DNA from: Roseiflexus sp.
GTDB lineage: Bacteria; Chloroflexota; Chloroflexia; Chloroflexales; Roseiflexaceae
Reading direction: 5' to 3'
DNA: 64,000 bases
Assembly: GCA_025062325.1 (NCBI GenBank)
Contig: JANXAL010000028.1
Location: forward strand, 1-64,000
The notes under the pieces: model-generated
The model's input: the letters and a program-made list of their open reading frames with translations, nothing else
Databases searched by the model: none
What the model was told of the DNA's origin: nothing
Part shown: positions 51,449 to 61,395 of the stretch, piece after piece
Position numbering within the stretch: position 1 is the first letter of the stretch
Layout of the letters: each line of letters begins with the position of its first letter
Translations under genes and position numbers: made by a program

Positions 51449-53534
51449 CGATATGCTCCCTACGAGATGCGACCTCGCCGCCGGGACGCGGCTGACAGAA
51501 CCGGTCAAACCACTCCAGAATGCGGCGCATGTGATCAGCGCGATGGTCTGGCTCGCCAGTACGGGTGAGTTCGTGCCCTTCACGCGGATAGCGCACAAAC
51601 TCGACAATCTGCCTCCGCCGGCGCAGGAAGGCGAACAGCTGCTCCGCCTCACTGATCGGCGTCCGGTAGTCACGTTCAGCGTGGAGAATGAGCAGCGGCG
51701 TGGTAATACGGTGGGCATACGCCAGCGGCGAGTGTCGCCAGAGCAGTTCGTGGTTCTCCCACGGAAACCCTTCGAAGACCAGTTCGACCAGTTCGTGCGC
51801 GTCGCTAGTGCTGTACTGCGTCAACAGATTGTAGACGCCGCGCGCCGCGACGGCGCAGGCGAACCGGTCGCTATGGGCGATCAGCCAGGCAGTCAGATAC
51901 CCGCCATACGAACCGCCGGTGACTGCCACACGCTGCGGATCGATATATCCCCGCGCAATCAGCGCATCGATCCCGGCATGAATATCGGGTGCGTCGGCAA
52001 ATCCCCAGTTCGCCTGCGTCGCCAGGCGCCAGGCGTTGCCATACCCATCGGAGCCGCGCGGATTGCAAAAGAAGACCACATACCCACGCGCAGCGGCGGT
52101 CTGCCACTCGTGCCACATGCTACGCACGCCTGGCCCCCACATCAGATGCGGCCCGCCGTGGATGTAGACCGCGAGAGGGTAGCCGCCGGGTCGCACCGGG
52201 TCGAAACCGGGCGGATGGACAACCCACCCTTGCACTTCACACCCGTCCGGCGCGGTGAAGACCAGTTCCTCAAACGGCGCCACAATCCGTTCTTCCAGTA
52301 ATGCCGCATTGAATGCAGTCAACTGACGTTCGATGCCATAGACATTGCGGGCATACAACTCGCAGGGGTTAGCAGCGTTCCCCGCTATGAAGGCGACAGT
52401 TCCATCGCGACCCACATCAAACTCGGCAATAAACCGATCACGGGGCATCTGCGCGAGCCGTTCGCAGCCACTGCCATCCAGCGCGACGCGCCACAGCGGC
52501 TGCGCGCCGCGATGCCCAGCGAGGCACAGCAGTCCGTCGCTTCCCGGCAACCAGTCGTATGCAGTGATATTGAGGTCGGCGGCAGCTGTCAGATCGTGCG
52601 GCTCGCCGCCGCATGCGTCCATTACCACCAGCGACGTTGCCGCGGCGAACGGTTGACCTTCCGGCGCGCGCAGGCACGCGATCCAGCGACCATCGGGCGA
52701 CGGTAATGGCGCAAAATGGGTGAAACCAGGGCTGGTCAGGCGCTGCGGCTCGGCGCGTCCTTCCGCCAGCACCGGCACGCGCAGCACATCAAAGAAGAAA
52801 AACTGTGAATCTCCCTCTGGATCGCGTGTGGCAGTCGTCAACAGCGCCTGACCGTCCGGCATCCACACCGGCGCGCCAAAATCGAGGTTGGCATCGGTCA
52901 CGCGGCGTGGTGCGGGCACAGGGGCATCATCGTCTTCAGGAACCTCGATGACATAGATTTGCGCATAGCGGTCGTCGCAGAACTCAACGCCGGTACGATA
53001 GGGGAGGCGCCGCACCACACGCGGGTCGAAGCGGCGCTGTTCTTCATATTTGCGGCGCTCGATGCGTTGTTTGAGGGTGAACTCATCGACGGGCTCAGGT
53101 TCCGGCTCGCCTGCGTCCTCTCTCGCGCGCTCGGCGGCATTCAGGCGCGAAAGGAAGGCAATGCGGCGACCATCCGGGCTCCACGCCGGGTCGCTCACTC
53201 CCTGCGGCAATGCGGTCAGGCGGCGCGCCTCGCCGCCATCGCGTCGTATGACATACAGTTGCGGTTGATCATCGCCGCGCATGCCAACGAACGCCAGCCA
53301 GCGCCCATCGGGACTCCAGCGCGGTGCAGAGTCTTTCGCTCCGGAGGTGAAACGGCGCGGTGGGCCGCCATCGGTCGGTACAATCCAGATTGCACGATGG
53401 TAGGCGTTTGCCGGACGGTCAATCGTCACCCGCACGAAGGCCACCTCGCGGCCATCCGGACGGACCTGCAAGTCTTCCAGCCATCCAAGGCGATAAAGGT
53501 CTTCGATCACAAAAGGAGAAGCGTTCTGTTGCAC
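51441..53534 (-). CDS. S9 family prolyl oligopeptidase-like serine peptidase
   Basis: The 697-residue protein has an N-terminal beta-propeller with several WSPDGR-type repeats (PRWSPDGRWLAFVG, PAWSPDGRRIAFLS) and a C-terminal alpha/beta hydrolase domain. The nucleophile is VTGGSYGGYLTAWLIA, the Asp lies in LHAERDYRTPISEAEQLF and the His in YPREGHELTRTG. It is of the acylaminoacyl-peptidase or dipeptidyl-peptidase type. No signal peptide is seen, so it is probably cytoplasmic. The GTG at 53534 is chosen because AGGA lies 7 bases upstream; the TTG at 53591 is a weaker choice. Confidence 0.92.
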   Translation of the reverse strand: MQQNASPFVIEDLYRLGWLEDLQVRPDGREVAFVRVTIDRPANAYHRAIWIVPTDGGPPRRFTSGAKDSAPRWSPDGRWLAFVGMRGDDQPQLYVIRRDGGEARRLTALPQGVSDPAWSPDGRRIAFLSRLNAAERAREDAGEPEPEPVDEFTLKQRIERRKYEEQRRFDPRVVRRLPYRTGVEFCDDRYAQIYVIEVPEDDDAPVPAPRRVTDANLDFGAPVWMPDGQALLTTATRDPEGDSQFFFFDVLRVPVLAEGRAEPQRLTSPGFTHFAPLPSPDGRWIACLRAPEGQPFAAATSLVVMDACGGEPHDLTAAADLNITAYDWLPGSDGLLCLAGHRGAQPLWRVALDGSGCERLAQMPRDRFIAEFDVGRDGTVAFIAGNAANPCELYARNVYGIERQLTAFNAALLEERIVAPFEELVFTAPDGCEVQGWVVHPPGFDPVRPGGYPLAVYIHGGPHLMWGPGVRSMWHEWQTAAARGYVVFFCNPRGSDGYGNAWRLATQANWGFADAPDIHAGIDALIARGYIDPQRVAVTGGSYGGYLTAWLIAHSDRFACAVAARGVYNLLTQYSTSDAHELVELVFEGFPWENHELLWRHSPLAYAHRITTPLLILHAERDYRTPISEAEQLFAFLRRRRQIVEFVRYPREGHELTRTGEPDHRADHMRRILEWFDRFCQPRPGGEVASRREHIDG

Positions 53535-53612
53535 GGATGAGTCCTGCACTGGAGCACAACTCGCATCATATGTTTGTTCTCGCGCACGCAAACACTTATG
53601 GTTCTGCAGCGA

Positions 53613-53954
53613 TCAACGATCCTGCCATGCGGGAACATCGAACGGCATGGAGGAGCGACGCAATTCACGAAACGTCTGACGGTCGACTGCGCTTTCACCA
53701 AGGAAGTAGAGCACGCCTGCGACCACGTCGTACCGATACCGCTGGCGCATCCAGCGCCCCTCCGCTCCCTGGCGCAGCACATCGATCAGCCAGGCGGCAG
53801 CATGTTCATCGTAACGTTCGGCAATAATCCAGACCAACTCATCGCGGCGGAAGGTGCGCGCCATGCGCTGCCGTGCATCGTTCAAGCTTTCCTCCGGCGT
53901 CGGCGGCTCGATGCTTGATGACGGGCCATTGCGCGGAGCGAGCAAGGCACACAT
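53613..53954 (-). CDS. Hypothetical small protein
   Basis: The 113-residue protein starts at ATG 53954 behind GGGAGAG. Segments include RRDELVWIIAERYDEHAAAW and RQRYRYDVVAGVLYFLGES. There is no membrane segment or known motif. It begins a run of co-directed genes (S9 peptidase, HisKA-like, dynamin-like, SAM hydrolase), 79 bases ahead of the S9 gene. Confidence 0.7.
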   Translation of the reverse strand: MCALLAPRNGPSSSIEPPTPEESLNDARQRMARTFRRDELVWIIAERYDEHAAAWLIDVLRQGAEGRWMRQRYRYDVVAGVLYFLGESAVDRQTFRELRRSSMPFDVPAWQDR

Positions 53955-53989
53955 AGACACTCTCCCGCATTATTGTTACTGGCGACATC

Positions 53990-53998
53990 ATTATACCA
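53990..53998 (-). promoter_or_regulatory. Extended -10 promoter for the S9-dynamin gene run
   Basis: On the minus strand TGG plus TATAAT is perfect. The start site would be about 29 bases before the first gene. No -35 match. Confidence 0.5.
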
Positions 53999-54163
53999 TT
54001 GTACGCTGCAGTGCGGGATTCGGCGCAATGGGGACACGGATTGGCACGGACCTGCGTGCGATGGAAGGCCGTCGTCCATGCGCACAACAGGTCATCAGCA
54101 GCTCAAGGATGGTGAGATTGGCTCTCATGACCAATCGGTGGCGCCCCATTCCCCCATCCATAG

Positions 54164-54169
54164 TATAAT
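54164..54169 (+). promoter_or_regulatory. Possible -10 for the penicillin acylase-family gene
   Basis: TATAAT lies 43 bases before the gene; no -35 is visible. Confidence 0.35.
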
Positions 54170-54211
54170 TGCCGTTATCGCCATCGATGTTGAACTGTTT
54201 GCGAGGCAACA

Positions 54212-56629
54212 ATGCGGTTGCTGAGACGCTTTCTTCTCTGGCTAGCGCTTGGACTGGTCGTTGCGCTAGCGCTCGGCGCTGGCGGCGGGTACCTCTGGCT
54301 GCGTCGCTCGCTGCCGCAGACAAGCGGCGAAATCCGGGTGAGCGGGATGAGCGATCCGGTCACGATTGTGCGGGATAGCGATGGCGTCGCGCACATCACC
54401 GGCGCGACCGAGACCGACGCCGCATTCGGGTTAGGATTCGTCCACGCCCAGGAACGGCTCTGGCAAATGGAGATGCAACGCCGGATTGGCCATGGTCGAC
54501 TCTCCGAGATCTTCGGCGCAACAACGCTCAATACTGATCGCTTTTTACGCACCCTTGGCGTGGCCCGCGCCGCGCGCAGCGCCCTTGAGCGGCTCGATGC
54601 CGAAACCATCGCCATCCTCGAAGCGTATGCGGCAGGCGTAAACGCCTTTCTGGCCACAAATCCCCTACTGCCGCCGGAGTTTCTCATCCTTGGCGTCCAG
54701 CCTGAACCCTGGCAGCCAATCGATTCACTTGTTTGGGCGAAGATGATGGCATGGGACCTCGGCGGCAACTGGAGCGAGGAGGTGATGCGTTCGCTGCTCA
54801 TCGCACAGATTGGACCGGAGGACGCCAATTTTCTGATGCCTGCTTACACTGCTGACGGTCCGCTGATTCTGCCGCAAAGCGCGCTGCACCAGCCCGCAAC
54901 ATCGGCAACCATGCCGGGCGTGGCGATCCAGCCCGCTACGGCGCGCGCCATGCTCGAACTCTGGAAGACGGTTCATCTGACTACGGGATTGGGCAATCGG
55001 CTGGCTGGCTCGAACAACTGGGTGATTAGCGGTGCGCGCACGGCAAGCGGCAAACCGCTGCTGGTTAACGACCCCCACCTCGGTACGCGCATCCCCTCGA
55101 TCTGGTATTTGGCGCATATGCGGGGAGGTGCGATCAATTCCATCGGCGCAACCTTTCCAGGTCTGCCGGCGGTCGTTATCGGTCATAACGAGCGTATCGC
55201 CTGGGGCGTGACCAATGCCGGTCCTGATGTGCAGGACCTCTACATCGAGCGGATCGATGCGCAGAATTATGTTGAGTACAATGGTAGGCGCGAACCAGTC
55301 ACGCTGATCAGTGAAACAATCTCTGTCAAAGACGCAGCGCCAGTGACGCTGACCGTGCGTATCACCCGCCACGGTCCGATCATCAGCGACGTGACATCCG
55401 GCACTGGTGAAACGCTGGCGTTCCGCTGGACGGCGCTCGATGAGGAGGACGCAACGATCCGCGCCTTTCTCAACATTAACCGGGCGCGCAACTGGGCGGA
55501 GTTCACGGCGGCGCTGCGCGATCTGAAGGCGCCAATGCAAAACTTCGTGTATGCCGATGTTGAGGGTAACATTGGCTACTATGCGCCAGGCGCGCTGCCG
55601 ATCCGTCGCAATGGCGACGGGACGCTGCCTGTGCCGGGCTGGACCGACGAGTACGAGTGGGTCGGGTATGTGCCGTTCGAGGAGTTGCCCCACGTCTACA
55701 ACCCGCCGCAGGGCTATATCGTGACCGCGAATAACCGGGTGGTCGGCGATGATTACCCCTATCTGCTGGCAACCTCGTGGGCAGCGCCGTACCGGGCGCA
55801 ACGTATCATCGAAATGATCGAACAGGGCGATCGGCTCACCGTCGCTGACATGCGGGTGATGCTGGGCGATGTGGTCTCAGTGCAGGCGCGCGAGTTGTTA
55901 CCCGTGTTGCTCGCTGTTCAACCGGCCGGACCGCGCGAAGCCGCTGCGCTCGAACTGCTGCGCGGCTGGGACGGCGCCATGCGCGGCGACAGCGCAGCCG
56001 CTGCAGTCTTTCAGGGATACTACTATGCCGCCATCGAGACGATCTTCGCCGATGAATTGCGCGACCTCTTCGCGCGTCAGTACCAGTCCGAGCGCGATTT
56101 TCCAGCAATGGCGCTGCGCGCTGTGCTGCTTGACGGTCGCAGTGAGTGGTGCGATGACGTGACAACGCTCTCGGTCACGGAAGACTGCGCAACAACGCTG
56201 GCGAAGGCGCTGACGCGCGGGCTGGAGGCAATGGCAGATGCGCAGGGAGAAAGCGATCCGGCGCGCTGGCGCTGGGATCGCGTCCATCAGGCGGTCTTCC
56301 CGCACGAGCCATTCAGTCAGGTTGGGGCGTTGCGCAGTATTTTTGAGCGGCGCATCCCTAACGGCGGCGACAATTTCACCGTGAATGTCGCACCGGTGCG
56401 CCTTACCGAACCATATCTGCAGTACAATGCGCCATCGTATCGCCAGATTGTTGACCTGAGCGACTTGAATGCATCGCGGTTTATGCACACCACCGGTCAA
56501 TCGGGCAACGTATTGAGCAGCCGCTACAGCGATTATCTTGAACGCTGGCAGCGGGTGGAAGACATACCGATGCGATTCAGCGGCGCTATTGAAGGTGAGC
56601 GCTTAGTGCTGGCGGGCTCTCAGGGGTAG
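54212..56629 (+). CDS. Penicillin acylase family (S45 Ntn-hydrolase)
   Basis: The 805-residue precursor starts with a signal/anchor segment (LLRRFLLWLALGLVVALALG) and should be exported. The alpha-chain part has VTIVRDSDGVAHITGATETD and AFGLGFVHAQERLWQMEM. Self-cleavage is expected before the Ser of GNRLAGSNNWVISGARTASG, which becomes the beta-chain nucleophile. The downstream NDPHLGTRIPSIWYLAHM and AWGVTNAGPDVQDLY motifs are typical. It hydrolyses amides such as acyl-homoserine lactones, penicillins or aculeacin; the substrate is unknown. It is transcribed alone, divergent from the S9 run. Confidence 0.94.
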   Translation: MRLLRRFLLWLALGLVVALALGAGGGYLWLRRSLPQTSGEIRVSGMSDPVTIVRDSDGVAHITGATETDAAFGLGFVHAQERLWQMEMQRRIGHGRLSEIFGATTLNTDRFLRTLGVARAARSALERLDAETIAILEAYAAGVNAFLATNPLLPPEFLILGVQPEPWQPIDSLVWAKMMAWDLGGNWSEEVMRSLLIAQIGPEDANFLMPAYTADGPLILPQSALHQPATSATMPGVAIQPATARAMLELWKTVHLTTGLGNRLAGSNNWVISGARTASGKPLLVNDPHLGTRIPSIWYLAHMRGGAINSIGATFPGLPAVVIGHNERIAWGVTNAGPDVQDLYIERIDAQNYVEYNGRREPVTLISETISVKDAAPVTLTVRITRHGPIISDVTSGTGETLAFRWTALDEEDATIRAFLNINRARNWAEFTAALRDLKAPMQNFVYADVEGNIGYYAPGALPIRRNGDGTLPVPGWTDEYEWVGYVPFEELPHVYNPPQGYIVTANNRVVGDDYPYLLATSWAAPYRAQRIIEMIEQGDRLTVADMRVMLGDVVSVQARELLPVLLAVQPAGPREAAALELLRGWDGAMRGDSAAAAVFQGYYYAAIETIFADELRDLFARQYQSERDFPAMALRAVLLDGRSEWCDDVTTLSVTEDCATTLAKALTRGLEAMADAQGESDPARWRWDRVHQAVFPHEPFSQVGALRSIFERRIPNGGDNFTVNVAPVRLTEPYLQYNAPSYRQIVDLSDLNASRFMHTTGQSGNVLSSRYSDYLERWQRVEDIPMRFSGAIEGERLVLAGSQG

Positions 56630-56679
56630 CGTTTTTCAGGGGCGAGGGCGTTTTCCGCGTCTAGACATCCCTGTTCTCC

Positions 56680-56990
56680 TTATCCCCCGGCCTCTCAAGC
56701 ATAGGCTTTCTGGCGTGCGAAGCAGATTTGCCTCGTTCTGACGCCCATTTTCTCCTCATCCCCCGACCTCTTCTCCTACAAGGGGAGAAGGGGGCGTGCG
56801 CGCATCCTGACGCCATCCCAACGCTCAGAGCAGTCGATGCGGCATATGCGAAACGGTGCGCATAACGCAAGTGTAACGTGTGAATGATGTCCAGACCCAC
56901 AAGGGGAGAAGGGGGAGGTGCCGCGTCCCAATGCCCAGAGCGAGCAATCCAACGTGAGGACTTGCTTGAGTCTGCCCCTGTAACGCCCAT
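56680..56990. repeat. Palindromic intergenic repeat, copy group 5
   Basis: Plus-strand words TCTTCTCCTACAAGGGGAGA (about 56769-56790) and CCACAAGGGGAGAAGGGGGA (about 56898-56917) are flanked by GTTCTGACGCCCATTTT, GCATCCTGACGCC and GAGCGAGCAATCCAACG. Two degenerate units. No gene is supported in 56630-57009. Confidence 0.7.
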
Positions 56991-57009
56991 GATCCAGGAT
57001 CGCCAGCAT

Positions 57010-57846
57010 CTAATGCGCCCCTTGTGAGCGCCCTTCCTCTAATGTTGCTGCCACAAGGCGCCCTAACTCCTGCTGCGCATAGTTGCGGAACGTTTCGAGG
57101 AGCATAGCAGGAAACGCCCCCGTGTTCTCAGCATCGCAATAGTGTATTAGTGCCATCTGAACCAGCGGGCGTAGTACGGATGGCAAGTGGTTGAGCGCCC
57201 ATCGACCACCTTCCTCTTTTGAGAACACCTGGCGCGTCCGGAGAAATGCCAATGTGCGGCAGGCGTTGAGAATGGCATAGACTGGATCGGCGTAGATGCG
57301 TTCCAGCGCCTCAGTGACATCGCTGATGATTGCAGCAATATAGTCGGCTTCTGGAACTTCCGGGAACACATCAGTGACAGGCGGCCCGTAGAGTACGATG
57401 CCTCGCTGTCGCACGACCGTGATGTGCGCCGAAAGGTCAGGATCGCGTCGCTCTCTGGCATTCCAGGCGCGCCACCCCTCCCCCGTTAAGTCTCGTGTAT
57501 ATGCGTCGCGCCACATTTCACTGTAGTAGAAATCGAACAGTGGTGGATGGCGCCACGGCGTCAGCATCGTCAGGGCCAGAAAACTGACCTCAATCGGCGC
57601 TGGTTGGCGCGACGCGCGCAACAGGTGATCGGCAATGTTGCGCTTCGTGGCTACAGACATCGGCGCGTGTGTGATGACCAGGAGATCGAGATCGCTCTGC
57701 GCCGGATTGAAACACCCCATTGCCAGGGAGCCGTGCAGGTACACGCCAACCAACTCATCGCCAAGGATCATGCAAACGTCTGAGACATACCGCTCAACCT
57801 GCGCGCGGATTGTGTAGGGAGATGTATTCCAGCCAAACTGGCTCAT
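57010..57846 (-). CDS. AadA-like aminoglycoside nucleotidyltransferase family protein
   Basis: The 278-residue protein has the nucleotidyltransferase site GVYLHGSLAMGCFNPAQSDL followed by DLLVI (GS-x10-DxD) and a C-terminal helical domain, the AadA/ANT (DUF4111) layout. Such proteins adenylate spectinomycin-type drugs, but many chromosomal relatives have no shown resistance role. It is flanked by repeat arrays on both sides. Resistance should not be assumed. Confidence 0.85.
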   Translation of the reverse strand: MSQFGWNTSPYTIRAQVERYVSDVCMILGDELVGVYLHGSLAMGCFNPAQSDLDLLVITHAPMSVATKRNIADHLLRASRQPAPIEVSFLALTMLTPWRHPPLFDFYYSEMWRDAYTRDLTGEGWRAWNARERRDPDLSAHITVVRQRGIVLYGPPVTDVFPEVPEADYIAAIISDVTEALERIYADPVYAILNACRTLAFLRTRQVFSKEEGGRWALNHLPSVLRPLVQMALIHYCDAENTGAFPAMLLETFRNYAQQELGRLVAATLEEGRSQGAH

Positions 57847-57989
57847 AGTGAGGATGACTCATACAGTTGGTCTCGTGATCGGAGAATGCCATCGCCTGCT
57901 CGTGCGCCTGTGCTGCACCCGTACAGTATACACCCTCTATCCTGTAATCGATGGTCTTCTCTCGCAAAGGTTGCTTTAGACGCCCATGC

Positions 57990-58260
57990 GCAGGAGATGG
58001 CAAGGGGCTCGTCGCGCAGGGCTTGCCGAACAATCTACACTTGTGAGCATCCCCCTGTCCCCTCCCTCTCGCGTGGAGGCTTTTTGGCGTGCGCAACGGG
58101 TTTGCCGCGTTCGAACGCCTGGTTTCCCCCTCATCCCCCCGATCCCCTTCTCCAACCAGGGGAGAAGGGAGAGGTTGGGGCGTCCTGACGTTTGAAATGG
58201 GCGATGCAACACGAGGGCTTGCTGGCAGGATCTGCCCTTATGAGCCTTGGGCTCTCCCTA
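57990..58260. repeat. Palindromic intergenic repeat, copy group 6
   Basis: Includes GAGGCTTTTTGGCGTGCG, a palindrome CCCCTTCTCCAACCAGGGG followed by AGAAGGGAG (about 58143-58171), GCGTCCTGACGTTTGAAATG, GGGCGATGCAACACGAGGG and GATCTGCCCTTATGAG. It matches the group 1 unit with base changes. Confidence 0.75.
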
Positions 58261-58280
58261 TGTGCCTCGCGCCTCTCTCC

Positions 58281-60260
58281 TTACCCCTCCTCCAGTTCCA
58301 CCAGCGTCGCCCCTTTAGCGACCAGCGCACCGACGGGGTAGGGCAGGCGCAACACAATCCCGTCATGTGGCGCGGCGACGATGTGCTCCATCTTCATCGC
58401 TTCCAGTACTACGAGCGGTTGGTGCGCCGACACCCGATCCCCCTCCTGCACCAGAATGCGCGCAATCGTGCCCGGCATCGGCGCTTCCAGCCCGGCGCGA
58501 CTGTGGCTATGCCCGGCTGCTCCCAGACGCTCGATTTCCAGCGCAGCGTGCACCAGGCAGAACCGCTGTCCACCCCACTCGATGATCCGCGTCTCGCCGT
58601 TGTGCGCTATCCTGAATCGCTCGATACGCCCATCCCTCATTCGCAGCGTCAGGCGATCAGAACACGCCTCGAGCACACTGGCGATGTAAACCTTCCCATC
58701 GATCTCGACGCGCCACTCGCTGGCATCTTCGGTGATGCGGACACACCGCTCGCTTTCGCCATCGCGGTAGCGTAGCGGCATCTCGGCGCGCAGCATTCGC
58801 CACGGTCCCAGCGCGCCCCACGGATCGCGTGTGGCGGCTCTGCCGCGTGCCAGCGGCTGGACATCGGCAATTGCTGCTGCCAGCAGCACCTCGTCTGGGA
58901 TGGGAGCAGGAACCGGCAGGCGCTGCGTGATCGCGTGCGCCGTCAGAAAATCGGTGGTCGTTTCGCCCGCGATGAATGCCGGATGTGCCACAATCGCGCG
59001 CAGCAGCGGCAGATTAGTTGTCACCCCTTCGACGGCGCAGGCGTCGAGCGCGGTGCGTAACCGGGCGATTGCGGCAGCCCGGTTATCGGCATGGACGATG
59101 AGTTTTGCCAGAAGCGAGTCGTAGTAGAGTGTCACCTCGTCGCCGGTTTCGACGCCAGCATCGCAGCGGATGTCGGGCGGAACGTCAAAGCGCGTCAGTC
59201 GTCCGCCGGTCGGCAGAAAGGTCACCGGGTCTTCAGCGCAGAGACGCACCTCGATAGCATGCCCGCGCTGATGCAGGTCTTCCTGGCGGAACGGCAGGCG
59301 CGCACCGCTGGCGATTGCGATTTGCAGTTGCACCAGATCGACGCCAGTCACGGCTTCAGTAACCGGGTGTTCGACCTGCAGGCGCGTATTGACTTCGAGA
59401 AACGCAAAACTGCCGTCGGTCTCGTCATACAGGAACTCGGCTGTCCCTGCGTTGACGTAGCCAGCAGCGCGCGCAAGGCGCACTGCTGCTTCACCAATCA
59501 TCTCTCGCTGTCTGGGAGTCAGCACTGGCGATGGCGACTCTTCGACAATCTTTTGATGGCGACGCTGGATTGAGCACTCGCGCTCGAACAGGTGCACATA
59601 GTTGCCGTGCGCATCCGCGAGGATCTGCACTTCGATGTGACGTGGGCGTAGCAGCAATTTTTCCAGGAAGATCGTATCATCATCGAACGCGGCACGCGCT
59701 TCGCGGCGGGCGCTTTCCACTGCCGCAGGAAGTTCATCGGCGCTCTTGACGACGCGCATGCCGCGCCCACCGCCCCCGGCACTGGCTTTGATCAGAAGCG
59801 GATAACCAATGCGCGCCGCTTCGCGCGCCAGCGTCTCATCACTCTGGTCGGCGCCGTGATAGCCGGGCGCAATCGGAACACCGGTGGCGAGCGCTAAGCG
59901 GCGGGCAGCGATCTTGTCGCCCAGCGCCTCGATGGCTTCCGGCGGCGGACCGACAAATACCAGCCCGGCATCGCGGCAGGCGCGGGCAAAGGCAGCGCGT
60001 TCGGCAAGGAAACCGTAGCCGGGATGGATGGCTTGCGCGCCAGCGCGCAGCGCCGCCTCGATAATTGCTTCGATGCGCAAATAACTCTCCGGCGCGGGCG
60101 CAGGACCGATTGGCAACGCTTCGTCTGCCAGGCGCACGTGGAGCGCCCGACGATCCGCTTCGCTGTAGACGACGACAGCAGCAATCCCCAGGGCATGACA
60201 AGCGCGAATGATCCGGACGGCGATCTCGCCGCGGTTGGCGATCAAGAGTTTGGCGAACAC
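58281..60260 (-). CDS. Acyl-CoA carboxylase alpha subunit (biotin carboxylase plus biotin carrier)
   Basis: The 659-residue protein begins KLLIANRGEIAVRIIRACHA, has the ATP-grasp Gly loop KASAGGGGRGMRVVKSADEL, and VNTRLQVEHPVTEAVTGVDL. The C-terminal biotin domain carries LEAMKMEHIVAAPHDG with the biotin lysine. It carboxylates the carrier biotin for an acetyl-, propionyl- or methylcrotonyl-CoA carboxylase; which one cannot be decided here, as the beta subunit is not adjacent. Phototrophic Chloroflexota use such enzymes in the 3-hydroxypropionate bi-cycle and in fatty acid synthesis. The start is GTG. Confidence 0.93.
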   Translation of the reverse strand: MFAKLLIANRGEIAVRIIRACHALGIAAVVVYSEADRRALHVRLADEALPIGPAPAPESYLRIEAIIEAALRAGAQAIHPGYGFLAERAAFARACRDAGLVFVGPPPEAIEALGDKIAARRLALATGVPIAPGYHGADQSDETLAREAARIGYPLLIKASAGGGGRGMRVVKSADELPAAVESARREARAAFDDDTIFLEKLLLRPRHIEVQILADAHGNYVHLFERECSIQRRHQKIVEESPSPVLTPRQREMIGEAAVRLARAAGYVNAGTAEFLYDETDGSFAFLEVNTRLQVEHPVTEAVTGVDLVQLQIAIASGARLPFRQEDLHQRGHAIEVRLCAEDPVTFLPTGGRLTRFDVPPDIRCDAGVETGDEVTLYYDSLLAKLIVHADNRAAAIARLRTALDACAVEGVTTNLPLLRAIVAHPAFIAGETTTDFLTAHAITQRLPVPAPIPDEVLLAAAIADVQPLARGRAATRDPWGALGPWRMLRAEMPLRYRDGESERCVRITEDASEWRVEIDGKVYIASVLEACSDRLTLRMRDGRIERFRIAHNGETRIIEWGGQRFCLVHAALEIERLGAAGHSHSRAGLEAPMPGTIARILVQEGDRVSAHQPLVVLEAMKMEHIVAAPHDGIVLRLPYPVGALVAKGATLVELEEG

Positions 60261-60299
60261 GGCTCTCTATCCTGTGAGTCAACCTTTCTGCAACCCGTC

Positions 60300-60305
60300 A
60301 TTATA
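60300..60305 (-). promoter_or_regulatory. Possible -10 of the carboxylase gene
   Basis: Minus-strand TATAAT about 40 bases before the GTG start. No clear -35, so tentative. Confidence 0.35.
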
Positions 60306-60309
60306 GAGC

Positions 60310-60420
60310 ATGATAGGAGTCAGGGGTCAGGGAGCCTTCTGACCTTCAACCTGCAACCTTCAACCTGCAACCCGCCTACCAGCACCCTCTCACCTCTCGC
60401 CCCTCGCCTTGCGCCTTGCG
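60310..60420. repeat. Simple degenerate repeat tract
   Basis: Words CCTTCAACCTGCAACC repeat at 60343-60375, then CCCTCTCACCTCTCGCCCC and GCCTTGCGCCTTGCG to about 60420. The same word set occurs at 5.7-5.9, 22.4 and 46.1 kb. Confidence 0.65.
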
Positions 60421-60530
60421 TCGTCCGCCCATCTGCAGCGTTCAACGGGCAACGCTTTGACATTGCGGCGCGACGGCGCCGCCTTCAACTCTGTGCGTTT
60501 GCGCTTTGGTGCGATCGAAACGTGCAACGT

Positions 60531-61259
60531 TTATCCCTCCACCTTCCGCATCCCCATCGGAACCAGCACTCCGTCGCGCCAGATTCCTTCAACCTGCACC
60601 ATACCATAGCGCACAGCGCTGCCCGGCGTTGTGGTCAGGCGCGAGAGCAAGGCAGCGTCACGCAGCGGTGTGCGCAGTTTCACCTGGCGCGTCTGCGGCG
60701 CTGGTGCGCCGCCAGGACCAAGCGCCTCGGCAAGGATGGCTTCGTTCTGGCTAGCAATCAGTCCACCAGTCACACGCACTGCCTGCCCAACTGCTGGAGT
60801 CGTTGCCAGCAACGCGACTGTCGTCTCCTGCCAGGGAAGCGGCGTGATTGTCCGCAGACGCATCCGATACCCGAATGCGCCGTTGGGACCAAATGCGCCA
60901 GGACCTTCGAGATCGCCAGTTACGGCGACTGCCAGGTAACGCACCGCGCCAGCCGGTTGAGCGCGGGCGGCAAGGTCGTCGATAACCTCGCCGGGGTCGA
61001 GCCACACATGGCGCACTGGCAGATCGGCGGGCGTAGGAGTTGCGCCGCTGCTGAAACTCAGCCCGGCAACCAGGCGCGCGCCGCTGGCGTCGATCAGCAG
61101 GTAAGCGCTGATCGGCGACGATGTGCGCAGCGCACCCAGCGCCGCATCGAGCGGAAGGAACGTCGGCGTCGGAGCGGAAGGGGACGCTGGCGTGTCGCCG
61201 CATGACGCCAGGATTGCAAGAAATGTGCAGACCATCAACAATCGCTGCATAGGTCCCAT
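60531..61259 (-). CDS. Predicted lipoprotein, function unknown
   Basis: The 242-residue protein has a short signal with lipobox (LLMVCTFLAILASCGD), so the Cys would be lipidated after signal peptidase II cleavage. A Ser/Pro/Thr-rich stretch follows, then beta-rich sequence, including VRHVWLDPGEVIDDLAARA and WQETTVALLATTPAVGQAVR. No family is recognised. The ATG at 61257-61259 or the one three codons later are both possible. It is divergent from mvaA. Confidence 0.75.
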   Translation of the reverse strand: MGPMQRLLMVCTFLAILASCGDTPASPSAPTPTFLPLDAALGALRTSSPISAYLLIDASGARLVAGLSFSSGATPTPADLPVRHVWLDPGEVIDDLAARAQPAGAVRYLAVAVTGDLEGPGAFGPNGAFGYRMRLRTITPLPWQETTVALLATTPAVGQAVRVTGGLIASQNEAILAEALGPGGAPAPQTRQVKLRTPLRDAALLSRLTTTPGSAVRYGMVQVEGIWRDGVLVPMGMRKVEG

Positions 61260-61332
61260 CGTACCATGAAAGTCTTAGACAGGGGAATGATAGGTTTTGA
61301 CAGTTTTCGTGGCGTGTTTGAACGGATCCGCC

Positions 61333-61341
61333 TGCTATACT
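61333..61341 (+). promoter_or_regulatory. Extended -10 for the mvaA-mvaS genes
   Basis: TGC followed by TATACT (61336-61341). A TTGACA at 61297-61302 is too far upstream to pair. The start would be about 48 bases before mvaA. Confidence 0.45.
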
Positions 61342-61395
61342 CGCGCGTAGCAGCAAGCGGAATGTTCAAAAATTCACAGAGGAGACAGACAACCT

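Noticed and set aside
57010-57846. Acquired antibiotic resistance gene (AadA).
   Set aside because: No integron, IS or transposon marks, and base composition like its neighbours. Family membership alone does not show resistance.
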